From Sphingobacterium sp. UBA4616 (GTDB lineage: Bacteria > Bacteroidota > Bacteroidia > Sphingobacteriales > Sphingobacteriaceae): 64,000 nucleotides of DNA. Below are positions 16,285 through 26,000 of the stretch, piece after piece. The DNA lies in NCBI GenBank assembly GCA_002386525.1, contig DGIS01000010.1, positions 124,001-188,000 of the forward strand, given 5' to 3'. The notes below the pieces were generated by a model. That model saw nothing but the letters and a program-made list of their open reading frames with translations. It was not told the origin of the DNA and ran no database searches. The stretch's first letter is position 1. Each line of letters begins with the position of its first letter. The translations under genes and the position numbers were made by a program.

Positions 16285-17022
16285 TTATTTTTTTAAGCTA
16301 AAAACCATCGAAATACATATAATGATTAACAGTATAATAGAGAACACAAACAACAGATCGTACAGCCATGCGCCCTGTGGGTAAAAGGCATCATTTGCTA
16401 AAAAAAAACGCTGCAGATTGGGGTTGTGTGGGTCATAAAACAATAAAGTTTCTTTTGTTTTATCTTTCTTATTCGCTCTATTTAACAATTCCACACGCAT
16501 ATTTTCAAAACTCCGATCACCCCAAATTGGAAAATATGAAAATCGCTTTTCAGCCTTTCTAACTTTTTGTTCATAAGAGCTACCGTTTGCAGTAAATTGG
16601 TATTCCAAATCGATATAAACGCATTTGGTCCTCCCACGTTGTATATTACTTGTTAGATCTCGAATGACTGGGGTTACTGCAGTCCAACTTGGATGAGTCA
16701 ACTTAAATTCTTTCCGATCCAAATACGGACTTACTGCAAAGACCGCTACGATTAAGGCATAAATAATGAATAACAAAGTGACAAAGGCACTAAGCTTGCT
16801 CATTGACATGCTAACGGGCTTTCCGTTGATCTCATACCGTACCTTCCTATTAATGTTTGAATTGCTTAATTTTCTGGCAATTACATCTTTTAATAGAAAA
16901 TAAAACAACGAAGTAATTATAAAGGCATAGATTAGATAGCGATAGCTATTCATTATAAAAACGACAACAGCAACAAATCCCGCAAGCACCAACCATTGAA
17001 CGATTTTCCAAAATATTTTCAT
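16285..17022 (-). CDS. DUF3592-type membrane protein
   Basis: 245 residues. Four hydrophobic segments: ~5-25, 28-47, 75-95 and 222-242. Between the third and fourth is an extracytoplasmic beta-rich domain with VYIDLEYQFTANGSSYEQKVRKAEKRF and LLFYDPHNPNLQRFFL, the layout of DUF3592 proteins. No function is established for the family. It is convergent with the VIT transporter and has no clear operon partner; the lipoprotein gene on the same strand starts over 1 kb upstream. Assigned by general resemblance only. Confidence 0.7.
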   Translation of the reverse strand: MKIFWKIVQWLVLAGFVAVVVFIMNSYRYLIYAFIITSLFYFLLKDVIARKLSNSNINRKVRYEINGKPVSMSMSKLSAFVTLLFIIYALIVAVFAVSPYLDRKEFKLTHPSWTAVTPVIRDLTSNIQRGRTKCVYIDLEYQFTANGSSYEQKVRKAEKRFSYFPIWGDRSFENMRVELLNRANKKDKTKETLLFYDPHNPNLQRFFLANDAFYPQGAWLYDLLFVFSIILLIIICISMVFSLKK

Positions 17023-17204
17023 TAGGCTTTCCTCAAAATAATATCATATACTATTGTCTAACGGCTGCTTAATTACACTGCGTCACGATTAGGACGAGGC
17101 TGAGCAAAGAACCGAAATTTTAAAAAATTAAAAAAATAAATATAGTAGATGAGCACATTCTATAATCGTGTTGAATGAATATTTCGATATAAAATTAATA
17201 AAAA

Positions 17205-18125
17205 TTAATTTAGCGACGTTATGCTTAGCATAAGACTTCGTATATCCTGTTGAATTGATCGAATGGTCGCCTGCAGTTCATTGTGCATATTCGCCAGATC
17301 ATGAAGCTCCTCAGCTGCAAACACCCCGCCATCTCTAAAGTAGAGTTCCTCCAATGAACTTTCCTGCTGATCATCTAGGCCATACTGCAACCAACGTTGG
17401 CGAGTTGTCTCGACTAAAGAGAGGTTTTTAGAATTACTAAAATTCTTCTCAGATATAATGCCCCAAATGGAACTTGGATAAATCTGTGCGTTATTATTTT
17501 GATACCATATACTTTCGAGCATATTTCGCTGCAGGGTCATCCGGATCTTTTTCCCTTTAGGATTTAATGTCATAAATCCTAAGGCAGCTGTACCCAGGCC
17601 TCCTGCAATGCTAAGTCCATTATTGAGCTCCTTGCTATTTACTGTCGTTGCAGTTACAGCCGTAACTGCACCTAAAAGGATGGAAGCTACGGTAAGTCGA
17701 GTCTGACTCTTTGCATTAAGACCATCTATGTAGTTCGCGAGCTTATCAATGCGTTCGCCATTACAATCAAGTTCCGCTGCAATGGCATTCAATTCGGACT
17801 CAAACAACATATATTTTTCAATCATCCTCTGTTTGGCAACAAGCTTTCTTGCAGAATCATCATCACTATTTAAATAATCTAGTACTGAGCGTGATAGGTT
17901 GAGGTATTTAATCAGAACAAAATTATGTGGAGAGAGATGCTTTACAAGTTGTATACTATCAGAATTAGAAATTTGTTGCACTGGAATGGATTGATAGGTA
18001 ACATTTGGCATGCAATAATTCTTAGTCAAGGTCTGCACCTGAACAGTATTGATTAAGGATGAACAGCTTGTCAACAGCGCTACTGAAAAAAAAATCAGAG
18101 AAATCGATGAAAGGACTATTTTCAT
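17205..18125 (-). CDS. Unknown lipoprotein with coiled-coil segments
   Basis: 306 residues from ATG 18125. The signal peptide MKIVLSSISLIFFSVALLTSC ends in a lipobox (LTSC), so lipid attachment at Cys21 is expected. The rest is mostly helical: a Glu/Asp/Arg-rich stretch near 85-140, a short glycine/alanine-rich hydrophobic stretch (VASILLGAVTAVTATTVNS, then LSIAGGLGTAALGFMTL) around 150-190 that could insert into a membrane, and a C-terminal coiled coil ending in QATIRSIQQDIRSLMLSITSLN. No family was recognised. It lies between the DUF3592 and RidA-like genes, all on the minus strand but with gaps of 180-220 bases and a terminator before it. Confidence 0.75.
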   Translation of the reverse strand: MKIVLSSISLIFFSVALLTSCSSLINTVQVQTLTKNYCMPNVTYQSIPVQQISNSDSIQLVKHLSPHNFVLIKYLNLSRSVLDYLNSDDDSARKLVAKQRMIEKYMLFESELNAIAAELDCNGERIDKLANYIDGLNAKSQTRLTVASILLGAVTAVTATTVNSKELNNGLSIAGGLGTAALGFMTLNPKGKKIRMTLQRNMLESIWYQNNNAQIYPSSIWGIISEKNFSNSKNLSLVETTRQRWLQYGLDDQQESSLEELYFRDGGVFAAEELHDLANMHNELQATIRSIQQDIRSLMLSITSLN

Positions 18126-18307
18126 AATAAGGTCGCTTGAATGTTCCAAATAACATCAAACGATCTAAAATGTTTTGGTGCGCGTAAAGGTTATTTTATG
18201 AATAATTTTTATAGCTGTATTACCGTGAGTTAAAAAAGGATGTAACAAATTACAATATCAATGAAACACGGGAAAAATCCATCCATTAATGATCGATTAT
18301 CAATCCT

Positions 18308-18342
18308 TTCCGCCCAGAATTAGCGCTAATTCCTGGGCGGAA
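18308..18342 (-). terminator. GC-rich hairpin after the RidA-like gene
   Basis: TTCCGCCCAG and CTGGGCGGAA arms surround AATTAGC/GCTAATT, forming an almost continuous 17-base stem with one bulged base. It begins 6 bases past the ridA-like stop on the minus strand. Confidence 0.65.
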
Positions 18343-18347
18343 TAATT

Positions 18348-18737
18348 TTATTTGACAACTGTTGCTTCGAATTCAATCTTGAGTGTCTCAAAAAGTTTGT
18401 TAACCTCCATAACGGTGGTTGCCTGCTGTAATTGGTGCTTTTTAATCCAGAGCTGAAGAACATCGAAATTTTTAAATAACTCTTCCTGTTCGGTTGTGTA
18501 AACATTAAGTCGAACAATATTCTTTATTTCAAATTGAGACTGAAAAATGACTTTTTCAAGATTTTCTAGCGCCATCAAAATCTGGGTTCTCATATCGGCG
18601 TCGCTAGAAATTCCATCATCGTCGATTGCTGTCTGTCCTGAAATATACAGCGTACTCCGTGCATTTTTAACTTCTACAGCTTGCACATAGTCTCTGGCAT
18701 CCTGCCACTGCCAAGGGTTGATAACTCTCTTTTCCAT
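18348..18737 (-). CDS. RidA/YjgF-family protein lacking the catalytic Arg
   Basis: 129 residues, one RidA (Rid/YER057c/UK114) domain, expected to form a homotrimer. Recognisable segments: LYISGQTAIDDDG, MRTQILMALENLEKVIFQ, IKNIVRLNVYTTEQE, LKIEFEATVV. In active RidA imine deaminases the Arg of VARLPKD contacts the substrate carboxylate; the matching position here reads VNKLFETLKIE, so Arg is replaced by Lys. It probably belongs to an Rid1-7-like branch without 2-aminoacrylate deaminase activity. A perfect TGTGA-N6-TCACA site lies ~57 bases upstream at the end of the adjacent crp/fnr gene, suggesting control by that regulator. Confidence 0.85.
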   Translation of the reverse strand: MEKRVINPWQWQDARDYVQAVEVKNARSTLYISGQTAIDDDGISSDADMRTQILMALENLEKVIFQSQFEIKNIVRLNVYTTEQEELFKNFDVLQLWIKKHQLQQATTVMEVNKLFETLKIEFEATVVK

Positions 18738-18793
18738 GTTATTTATTTTAGTTAAAGAAAGTTCAAAGTTCGTCGAAATGAATGCATGTTTTG

Positions 18794-18809
18794 TGTGACA
18801 TTAATCACA
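18794..18809 (-). promoter_or_regulatory. CRP-type palindrome upstream of the RidA-like gene
   Basis: TGTGA-CATTAA-TCACA, a perfect 5-6-5 palindrome matching CRP/HcpR-class sites. It overlaps the stop codon of the Crp/Fnr regulator and sits ~57 bases before the ridA-like start, with GAACTTTG (one mismatch from TAnnTTTG) between them, placing the site close to -45. Confidence 0.6.
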
Positions 18810-19382
18810 ATAACTTGGGCTCCGAAAAAAGCGGCTTAACGTTTCCCTTGAAACTCCAAGATAAAGTGCCAGCGTAGTCTTGGGAATCCGCTGTAGCAGT
18901 AGAGGGTAATATTTAAGGAAATGCTCGTATTTTCCTTGTGCAGATAAGGTCATGAGAGAAAGAATCCGGCGCTGGCTGGAAGTATGGCCTCTTACAGCCT
19001 TATTTAGAAAAAAATGAGTCATTTTGGGAACTTCTTGCAGCAATCGATGGTATCCCCCGTAAGAAAGTTTTAAAACCCTGGTATTTTCAATACATCTCAA
19101 CGATTGCGAAGCTCTAGTTTGGGTATAGAATGCATGGTAATCAGTTTCCCACCAGGCATCCATAGCAAATGATATAATGTGCTCATTAGCCTGATTATCC
19201 ATAACCGAAAGTTTTACAAGTCCCGATAAAATAAAGTACATATGTTCCACTTTATCGCTCTCTCGTATAATGAAATCTTTCTTTTTAAACGTATCGCTAA
19301 CGAAGAATGTCATAATGTGTTCTATTTCCTTTTCGGAAACATCGATTGTTTGCTTTATATCGTTGATCAGAAGTTGGCTCAT
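18801..19382 (-). CDS. Crp/Fnr family transcriptional regulator
   Basis: 193 residues from ATG 19382 (MSQLLINDIKQTID). A longer TTG start would fall inside the -7 box TATATTTG and is unlikely. The cyclic-nucleotide-binding-type beta barrel spans ~10-120 (FFVSDTFKKKDFIIRESDKVEHMYFILSGLVKL); a short helix-turn-helix at the C-terminus reads TTLALYLGVSRETLSRFFRS. This small Crp form is common in Bacteroidota and usually regulates neighbouring genes. No Fnr-like cysteine cluster is visible, so oxygen sensing through FeS is not indicated. The ridA-like gene follows, with a perfect CRP-type palindrome across this gene's stop codon. Confidence 0.93.
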   Translation of the reverse strand: MSQLLINDIKQTIDVSEKEIEHIMTFFVSDTFKKKDFIIRESDKVEHMYFILSGLVKLSVMDNQANEHIISFAMDAWWETDYHAFYTQTRASQSLRCIENTRVLKLSYGGYHRLLQEVPKMTHFFLNKAVRGHTSSQRRILSLMTLSAQGKYEHFLKYYPLLLQRIPKTTLALYLGVSRETLSRFFRSPSYCD

Positions 19383-19388
19383 GTCTAG

Positions 19389-19396
19389 CAAATATA
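19389..19396 (-). promoter_or_regulatory. -7 box directly before the Crp/Fnr gene
   Basis: Minus-strand TATATTTG, exact consensus, ends 6 bases before ATG 19382. A GTTTAT element 20 bases upstream could be a weak -33. Transcription should start at or next to the start codon. Confidence 0.5.
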
Positions 19397-19424
19397 TGAA
19401 TATGCGTATTATGGATAAACTTTT

Positions 19425-22305
19425 TTAGTATCGTGGCAACCATTTGTACAATAGCTCCGTCAACGTTTTCTTAACAAAGGGTTTCACCGCAAAATCGTCC
19501 ATGCCATACGCAATACACCTTTCTTTCTCACCTTTAATATTACTCGCAGTCAACGCTATAATTGGTGTACGAATTTCTTGGTTCTCATTTTCTCTGATTA
19601 ATTTGGTTAATTCATAGCCATTCATCTTAGGCATTTGTATGTCCATGAATACCAAATCTGGCGCATGTTCCTTAAATAATTCATACCCCTTCACACCATC
19701 GGAAGCCTCTATGATCTCAGCATTAGGAAGAAGATTCTGCACAATAGTATGGGTGAGTAACATATTGAATTTATTGTCTTCTATAATTAATATTTTGTGT
19801 TTTGACTCCAAGAAAATGGTTTCTTCATCGTTGGATCTGACTGATTTAACATGCTGTTTTAATACGCCAACCAACACAGAATATAACTGATCGATCTTAA
19901 AGGGTTTATTAATAGAAGGAGTGAATTCACTTTTAGTACTATCAGAGGCATTGCTTTCTACGGTAGATAACATTAAAACAATCGGCTGCTCAGTATCATT
20001 GTAGATTAGTTTTTCTCTAATTTTTTTTATTGTATCAATACCGTTCATTACAGGCAGATCATGATCAATAATAATCATATCATACCGATGTCCTTTGGCT
20101 AATAATTGGAGAACTTCAAATCCGTTATCAGCTAAAGACACATTAACTTTCTTCATATTTAACATTAATGCAGTATTAGCTCTGTCGGTATCTTCCCGGG
20201 CAACAATCAGCATATGTAAGGACTCCAAAAGTTTCCACTCATACACTTCACCTTTTAAGGATCTTATGGTTATTTCGAAATAAAATTTGCTCCCTTCCCC
20301 ATATTCACTTTCTAATTTTAGTTGACTACTCATCATTTTTAGCAACTGATTTGAAATACTAAGTCCAAGTCCAGTTCCTCCAAACGTTTTGCTTATTGAA
20401 GCGTCTTCCTGCGAAAATGCTTCAAATATTTTTTCCTGTCTGTCTGGTTTAATACCCATACCGGTATCAGTAACACTAAAGCGTAGCGTTGTGGTGTTGC
20501 TGTCGGAAGAAAGTACATCAGCAAGAAGCTCAATCTTTCCCTTCTCAGTAAATTTTAACGCGTTGCTTAGTAGATTCATGAGCACTTGTTTTAATCGAAG
20601 AGTATCAACCCAAATATAATGCGGTAACGATTCAGATAAGCTCAACTTAAAATCTAACTTTTTGATTTTTAATTGAGGATCGATCAAACTCGTTAACTGA
20701 GCAAGCATTTCGTATAAATCACTTTTCTCAACTAAAAGTTCTAATTTCCCTGCTTCAATTTTAGAAAAGTCAAGTATATCATTGATAACTCCCAAGAGAA
20801 GATTAGCGGACTGATCGATGATAGATAGATACTCTTTTTGTGTAACATCAAGTTTTGTACGACTCATTAAATCCGTAAAACCAATAATTCCATTAAGAGG
20901 TGAGCGAATTTCATGACTCATATTAGCCAAAAATTCAGATTTTGCTTCACTTCCCTGGTCAGCAAGTTTTTTAGCTTTTTTTAACTCTTCACGCTGCAAA
21001 ACACTCTTCGTGATATCGGTGGCTATGCACAGATAACCTATAATCTGGTCCGAAATATCCCAAATTGCCTTAACAGCTACAGATACATAAAGTTGGGTCA
21101 AATCCTTTTTTTGCATATATCCATTCTCGCTGCTCTGATCCATAACGTTCCGCATTCTCAACAAATACCCTAAATTCACTAACAGGATAGCCCAGTTCAA
21201 TTTCCAATTCATTGGCGCGTCCTTTTATTTCATTGCTACTATGAAATAATGTTGGGCTAATTTTTCCGATAACTTCCTCACTGCGATATCCTAAAAGGTT
21301 TTCAGCTCCCCGATTAAAAAGTGTTATCAACCCTTCTGAATCAGTTGCAATAATGCCTACTGGAGTTGTAGCGTTTAATACATCTTCAAGCAGTTTTTTC
21401 GACTGCATCGAATCCTCCTCAGAACGCTTTCGCTTATCAACATCCTGAAAAGTCCCATATAGTCGAACGCATTTCCCATTATCAAACGCTGCATTTCCGA
21501 GGACTCTAACCCATAGTCTTTGGCCTTGATATGTTTCAATCTCCAATTCCAGATCCCAAGGTGTTCCAGTAAAAATAGCGTCATTCATAGCCCTAACAAT
21601 TTTCATTCTATGTTGCGGATCCTTGTAAAAATCAATTGCTGTTTCGACAGTAGGATTATAATCCATAGAAACGCCATGGATAGTTCTAGTCATTTCAGAC
21701 CAATTGATTGAGTGTTCTATTAAATCATACTCCCAGCCACCTACCCTAGCCACTTTACTCGTCATGTCTATTGTGGATTTTACATATGCCAATTCACTGC
21801 TTAGATTAAAACGGCTATTCCTATCGTAGAGCAGTTCAAGCACTTCGAGGCATAATAATGATAAGACCGTATGTTGATTATCATCAATGTCTCTAACATT
21901 GCTATCCATAACGCTTAAAAAACCAACCGTCTTTCCATCTGGATTTTTTAGTGGTATTTCCAAGTAGTACATGATGTTATATTCTTGGAAAACCACGGAA
22001 TTGCGCAACAGACATCGTTCATTCTTCAGATCTGAAAGCTCTGAATGAATACCATCATCAAACATATAATCCAGGAACACTTTGTCTACACTGACATTTC
22101 CTTTAGCATCGTGGAAGTATGTACCGACAAAATTTCGATTATTGTCAAATAAAGTTAATATGGCCATCTCCGCATAACAGATCAATTTAGCCTTAAGGAG
22201 CACCCGAAAGAAATCATCCTTAATCATATCAGCTATCAGCCTATAATTTTGATCAGTTATGAAGTGAAAAGTGTTTTCGTTTTTAGGATATTTTTGGTTG
22301 TGCAT
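19425..22305 (-). pseudogene. Hybrid sensor histidine kinase interrupted by a +1 frameshift in an A7 run
   Basis: Two overlapping frames together encode one ~960-residue kinase. Frame 1 (22305-21070): GAF-like domain ~15-170, PAS_3 ~185-290 (VARVGGWEYDL), and the first part of another PAS. It then reads IYAKKGFDPTLCICSC and stops. Frame 2 resumes the PAS at KKDLTQLYVSVAVKAI, followed by HisKA (NMSHEIRSPLNG), HATPase_c (LMNLLSNALKFTE), a receiver (IIIDHDLPVMNG) and a second receiver (FMDIQMPKMNGYEL). The break falls in a run of seven T on the plus strand (21106-21112); six would restore the frame. Soluble, no Hpt domain. It is a fresh mutation, a phase-variable tract or a sequencing error. A homologous kinase is at 35853-38819. 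Confidence 0.9.
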
Positions 22306-22324
22306 AAGGCCATAATATGCTAGA

Positions 22325-22332
22325 CAAATTTA
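22325..22332 (-). promoter_or_regulatory. -7 box of the frameshifted hybrid kinase
   Basis: Minus-strand TAAATTTG, exact consensus, 19 bases before ATG 22305, with a TTG 16 bases further upstream as a possible -33. The intact promoter fits a recent loss of the frame. Confidence 0.45.
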
Positions 22333-22511
22333 AAATATATGAACAAAACAACCGTGTTAATCAAATGGTTTTTTAATAAAAAAGATTTAAGTTGAATTAT
22401 AGCTTACTAGTGCCCTCCTAATAAAACTAGTTACCGTGCAATAAAGCTTGAGTAGAAAGTAAAATTCAAGAAAATATTTGATGGCAAAACAAATTCAATA
22501 CTATTTTTTAA

Positions 22512-22519
22512 TAACTTTG
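22512..22519 (+). promoter_or_regulatory. -7 box before the metal-efflux/flavin operon
   Basis: TAACTTTG, exact TAnnTTTG, ends 6 bases before ATG 22526 of the first gene, implying a leaderless or near-leaderless transcript for an eight-gene unit. No clear -33. Confidence 0.4.
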
Positions 22520-22525
22520 TATAGG

Positions 22526-22921
22526 ATGAAAAAAATGCTTGCTATATGCTTTTTGACGATCTATATCGCCTCTGCAACAGAAATTGCGCAGTTGTTGCGG
22601 TTTCCATTGTTGATTGAGCATTATTTTGAGCATAAGGCGAAAAATCCACAGCTATCTGTCTTCGAATTTCTAAAGATTCACTATAATGGAGATCACCTGG
22701 AAAACCATCCACATGATGACGACTTTGAAGAAGATCAGAAGCTCCCATTCATGATGCATACAGCTTCATACTATGCTGTTTTTGTTTGCCCTCCCACTAT
22801 AGAAGTGGAAATGCACAACAGCTCCCAACCGAAGCAGCATACCCCTACTCCAATCCATAACGATCGGTTTATAGACGATACTTTTCTTAGTTCCATCTGG
22901 CAACCGCCAAAATTCTGTTAA
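22526..22921 (+). CDS. His/Asp-rich exported small protein leading the efflux operon
   Basis: 131 residues from ATG 22526 (MKKMLAICFLTIYIASATEI); an earlier in-frame ATG lies upstream of the -7 box. An N-terminal hydrophobic segment acts as signal or anchor. The exported part carries FPLLIEHYFEHK, FLKIHY, then H-rich and acidic sequence (HLENHPHDDDFEEDQKLPFMMH), and ends in WQPPKFC. I have seen similar unnamed proteins (FxxHYxEH ... KLPF) leading CzcA-type operons in Bacteroidota. Histidines and aspartates suggest that it binds a divalent metal such as Zn, Co, Cd or Cu in the periplasm. czcA follows after 167 bases. Confidence 0.75.
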   Translation: MKKMLAICFLTIYIASATEIAQLLRFPLLIEHYFEHKAKNPQLSVFEFLKIHYNGDHLENHPHDDDFEEDQKLPFMMHTASYYAVFVCPPTIEVEMHNSSQPKQHTPTPIHNDRFIDDTFLSSIWQPPKFC

Positions 22922-23088
22922 TACATTCCTCTTTTTATTAGGATAAAGACATCCGCAGTTCAGCATCTTTTTTGACAGTAAATGCCTATAGTTTCTGTAT
23001 TGGAATAAGGAAGCATTTTTCAATGTCAATACATTGCTGGTCATTCGTGTCTTTGTCAAAACTTACGATTTAACAGAATCAAATTGAT

Positions 23089-26000
23089 ATGCTTACGAAA
23101 ATTATTGAGTTCTCTGTAAAGAACAAACTCATTGTCGTGCTGTTGATGTTGGCTTTGATCGGTGTAGGTGCTTATCAGGTGACGAAATTGCCTATTGATG
23201 CCGTGCCCGATATTACCAACAATCAAGTGCAGGTCATTACAATAGCTCCATCCTTTGGAGCAACAGACATTGAAAGGCTCGTTACTTTTCCAATCGAACA
23301 GGCCAACAGTAATATTGCTGGATTACAGGAAATCCGGAGCTTTTCGCGATTTGGCTTATCCTTGGTAACCCTTGTTTTTGAAGACAACATTGATATCTAT
23401 TGGGCGAGGCAACAGGTAGCTGAGCGTCTCCAACAGGCGCAACAGGAAATCCCACCTGGTATAGGTTCTCCGCAGTTAGGTCCTATTTCAACAGGTCTTG
23501 GCGAAATATACCAATATGTTATTCGCCCCGAGCAGGGATATGAGGGTAAATATAATGTGACTGAGCTCCGTACAATCCAGGACTGGATTGTCAGAAGGCA
23601 GCTGCTGGGTGTTAAAGGGGTAGCCGAAGTCAGCAGTTTTGGCGGCAAACTCAAACAATATGAGATCGCTGTAAACCCCGACAGGCTAAATGCTTATGGG
23701 ATTACCATGAACGACGTCTTTGATGCCCTCAACACCAACAATCAGAATACCGGCGGTGCTTACATCGAAAAAGGACCGACAGTGCTTTACATCCGAAGTG
23801 AAGGACTAGTTGGCACGATTGAAGACATTCAGAATATTGCGATCACAGGGAAGCAAAATGACTTACCTATTTTCATTCGGGATGTAGCCGATGTCCGCAC
23901 GGGCTTTGCAACGCGATATGGTGCCATGACCTACAATGACAATGGTGAGGTGGCTGGAGCCGTCGTCATGATGCTTAAAGGAGCCAACAGCAGCCAAGTG
24001 ATTGAGGATGTCAAGGCCAAGGTAGAGGAAATCCGAAAAACCCTACCCAAAGGAGTCGTCATAGAGCCATTTCTAGACCGTACCAAAATGGTCAATAATG
24101 CCATCAGCACCGTGCAGACAAACCTTTTGGAAGGTGCACTTATTGTGGTATTTGTACTAGTTCTCTTTTTGGGCAACATACGCGCCGGATTGCTCGTAGC
24201 TTCCGTCATTCCGCTAGCCATGCTTTTTGCAATCTGTATGATGAACCTTTTTGGGGTGAGTGGTAACCTAATGAGTCTTGGTGCACTGGATTTCGGATTA
24301 ATCATTGATGGGGCAGTCATTATTGTTGAATCCGTCATGCATCAGCTTATGCAACAGCAACGATTCAAAGATATATACAAAGTACCCGCTTCTGAAATGG
24401 ACGATTTGGTAACAGCATCAGCCGGTCGCATGATGAACAGTGCTGTCTTTGGACAGATCATTATTCTGATCGTTTACCTTCCAATCTTAACGTTGCAAGG
24501 AATCGAAGGCAAAATGTTCAAGCCTATGGCAGAAACGGTTGCTTTTGCCCTATTGGGGGCATTCCTTTTATCGCTCACCTATATTCCGATGATGAGCTCG
24601 TTCCTACTCCGTTCAAAAAGTAACAGACCTTCGCTTTCGGATAAGCTGATGAAAAGACTGGAAAAGTTTTATCTACACACACTACTCAAAGTACTGCGAA
24701 TTCCAAAGACAATTTTTACACTGGTGATTTTACTTTTTATAGGAGCTGTAGTGGTACTCAGTCAGCTAGGTGGTGAATTTATCCCTTCACTGGAGGAAGG
24801 TGATTTTGCGGTGGATACCCGCGTCCTCCCGGGAAGCAACCTGACGACGACCATTGAAAGCACACAGAAAGCTGCCCATATCTTAAAGAGCAGATTTCCG
24901 GAAGTAGAAAAAGTAGTCACCAAAATTGGCAGTGGCGAGGTGCCGACCGATCCTATGCCCATGGAGGCCTCGGATATGATGGTTATCCTAAAAGACAAGA
25001 AGCAATGGACTTCGGCACATACGTTTTCTGAACTTGCTACAAAAATGAGCGAAGCATTGAAAGATGTCCCCGGTATTACCGCTGGTTTTCAGTACCCCGT
25101 CCAAATGCGGTTCAATGAGTTGATGACGGGGGCACGTCAGGATGTTGTCCTCACAATATTTGGAGACAACCTGGATTCCCTGACTTTACATGCTCAAAAA
25201 ATAGGTAAAATTATAGAAACAGTCCAGGGAACCCAGAATCTTTACATCGAACCGATTGCCGGGCTTCCGCAAGTTGTGATATCCTATAATCGCCCCATCA
25301 TTGCGCAGTATCACCTCTCAATCGCCGAAGTGAACAGAACCATCAATGCTGCCTTTGCTGGACAGCGAACAGGCTTAGTGTTCGAGGGTGAGAAACGATT
25401 CGACATGGTCGTACGGCTAGCTGCCAGAGACCGAAATAACATTACTGATATCCGTAACCTTTTAATACCTACTCCCATGGGAAACCAAATTCCATTGTCC
25501 CAATTGGCCCGTGTAGAGATTGTACAGGGCCCTAACCAGATCCAACGGGAAAATGCGCAACGGCGGATTGTTGTCGGATTTAATATCAACGGTAGAGATG
25601 TACAAAGTATCGTTCATGACTTACAAGCTAAGATTGCTAAAGAAATCAAACTTCCAACTGGATACTCCATCAAATATGGCGGCTCTTTTGAAAACCTCAA
25701 TAATGCGAAACAGCGCTTGTTGATTGCTGTACCTATTGCGTTAGCGCTAATTTTTATACTGTTATTCCTTGCATTTAAATCTGTTAGAGAAAGCTTATTG
25801 ATCTACACTGCTATACCATTGTCAATTATCGGTGGCGTGTTCTTATTGGCGCTGCGGGGAATGCCTTTTAGCATTAGTGCCGGAGTTGGATTTATTGCGC
25901 TGTTTGGGGTCGCTGTGCTCAATGGAATCGTATTGATATCTGAATTTAACCGACTTCGAAAAAGCGGCATCCGTAATATTGTGCGTATTGTCGTTGATGG

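Noticed and set aside
21100..21115. Programmed ribosomal frameshift at A7 followed by G (dnaX-like slippery tract)
   Set aside because: A -1 slip leads to a TGA within a few codons. The shift required is +1 or -2, for which this tract is not a known signal; an indel is simpler.
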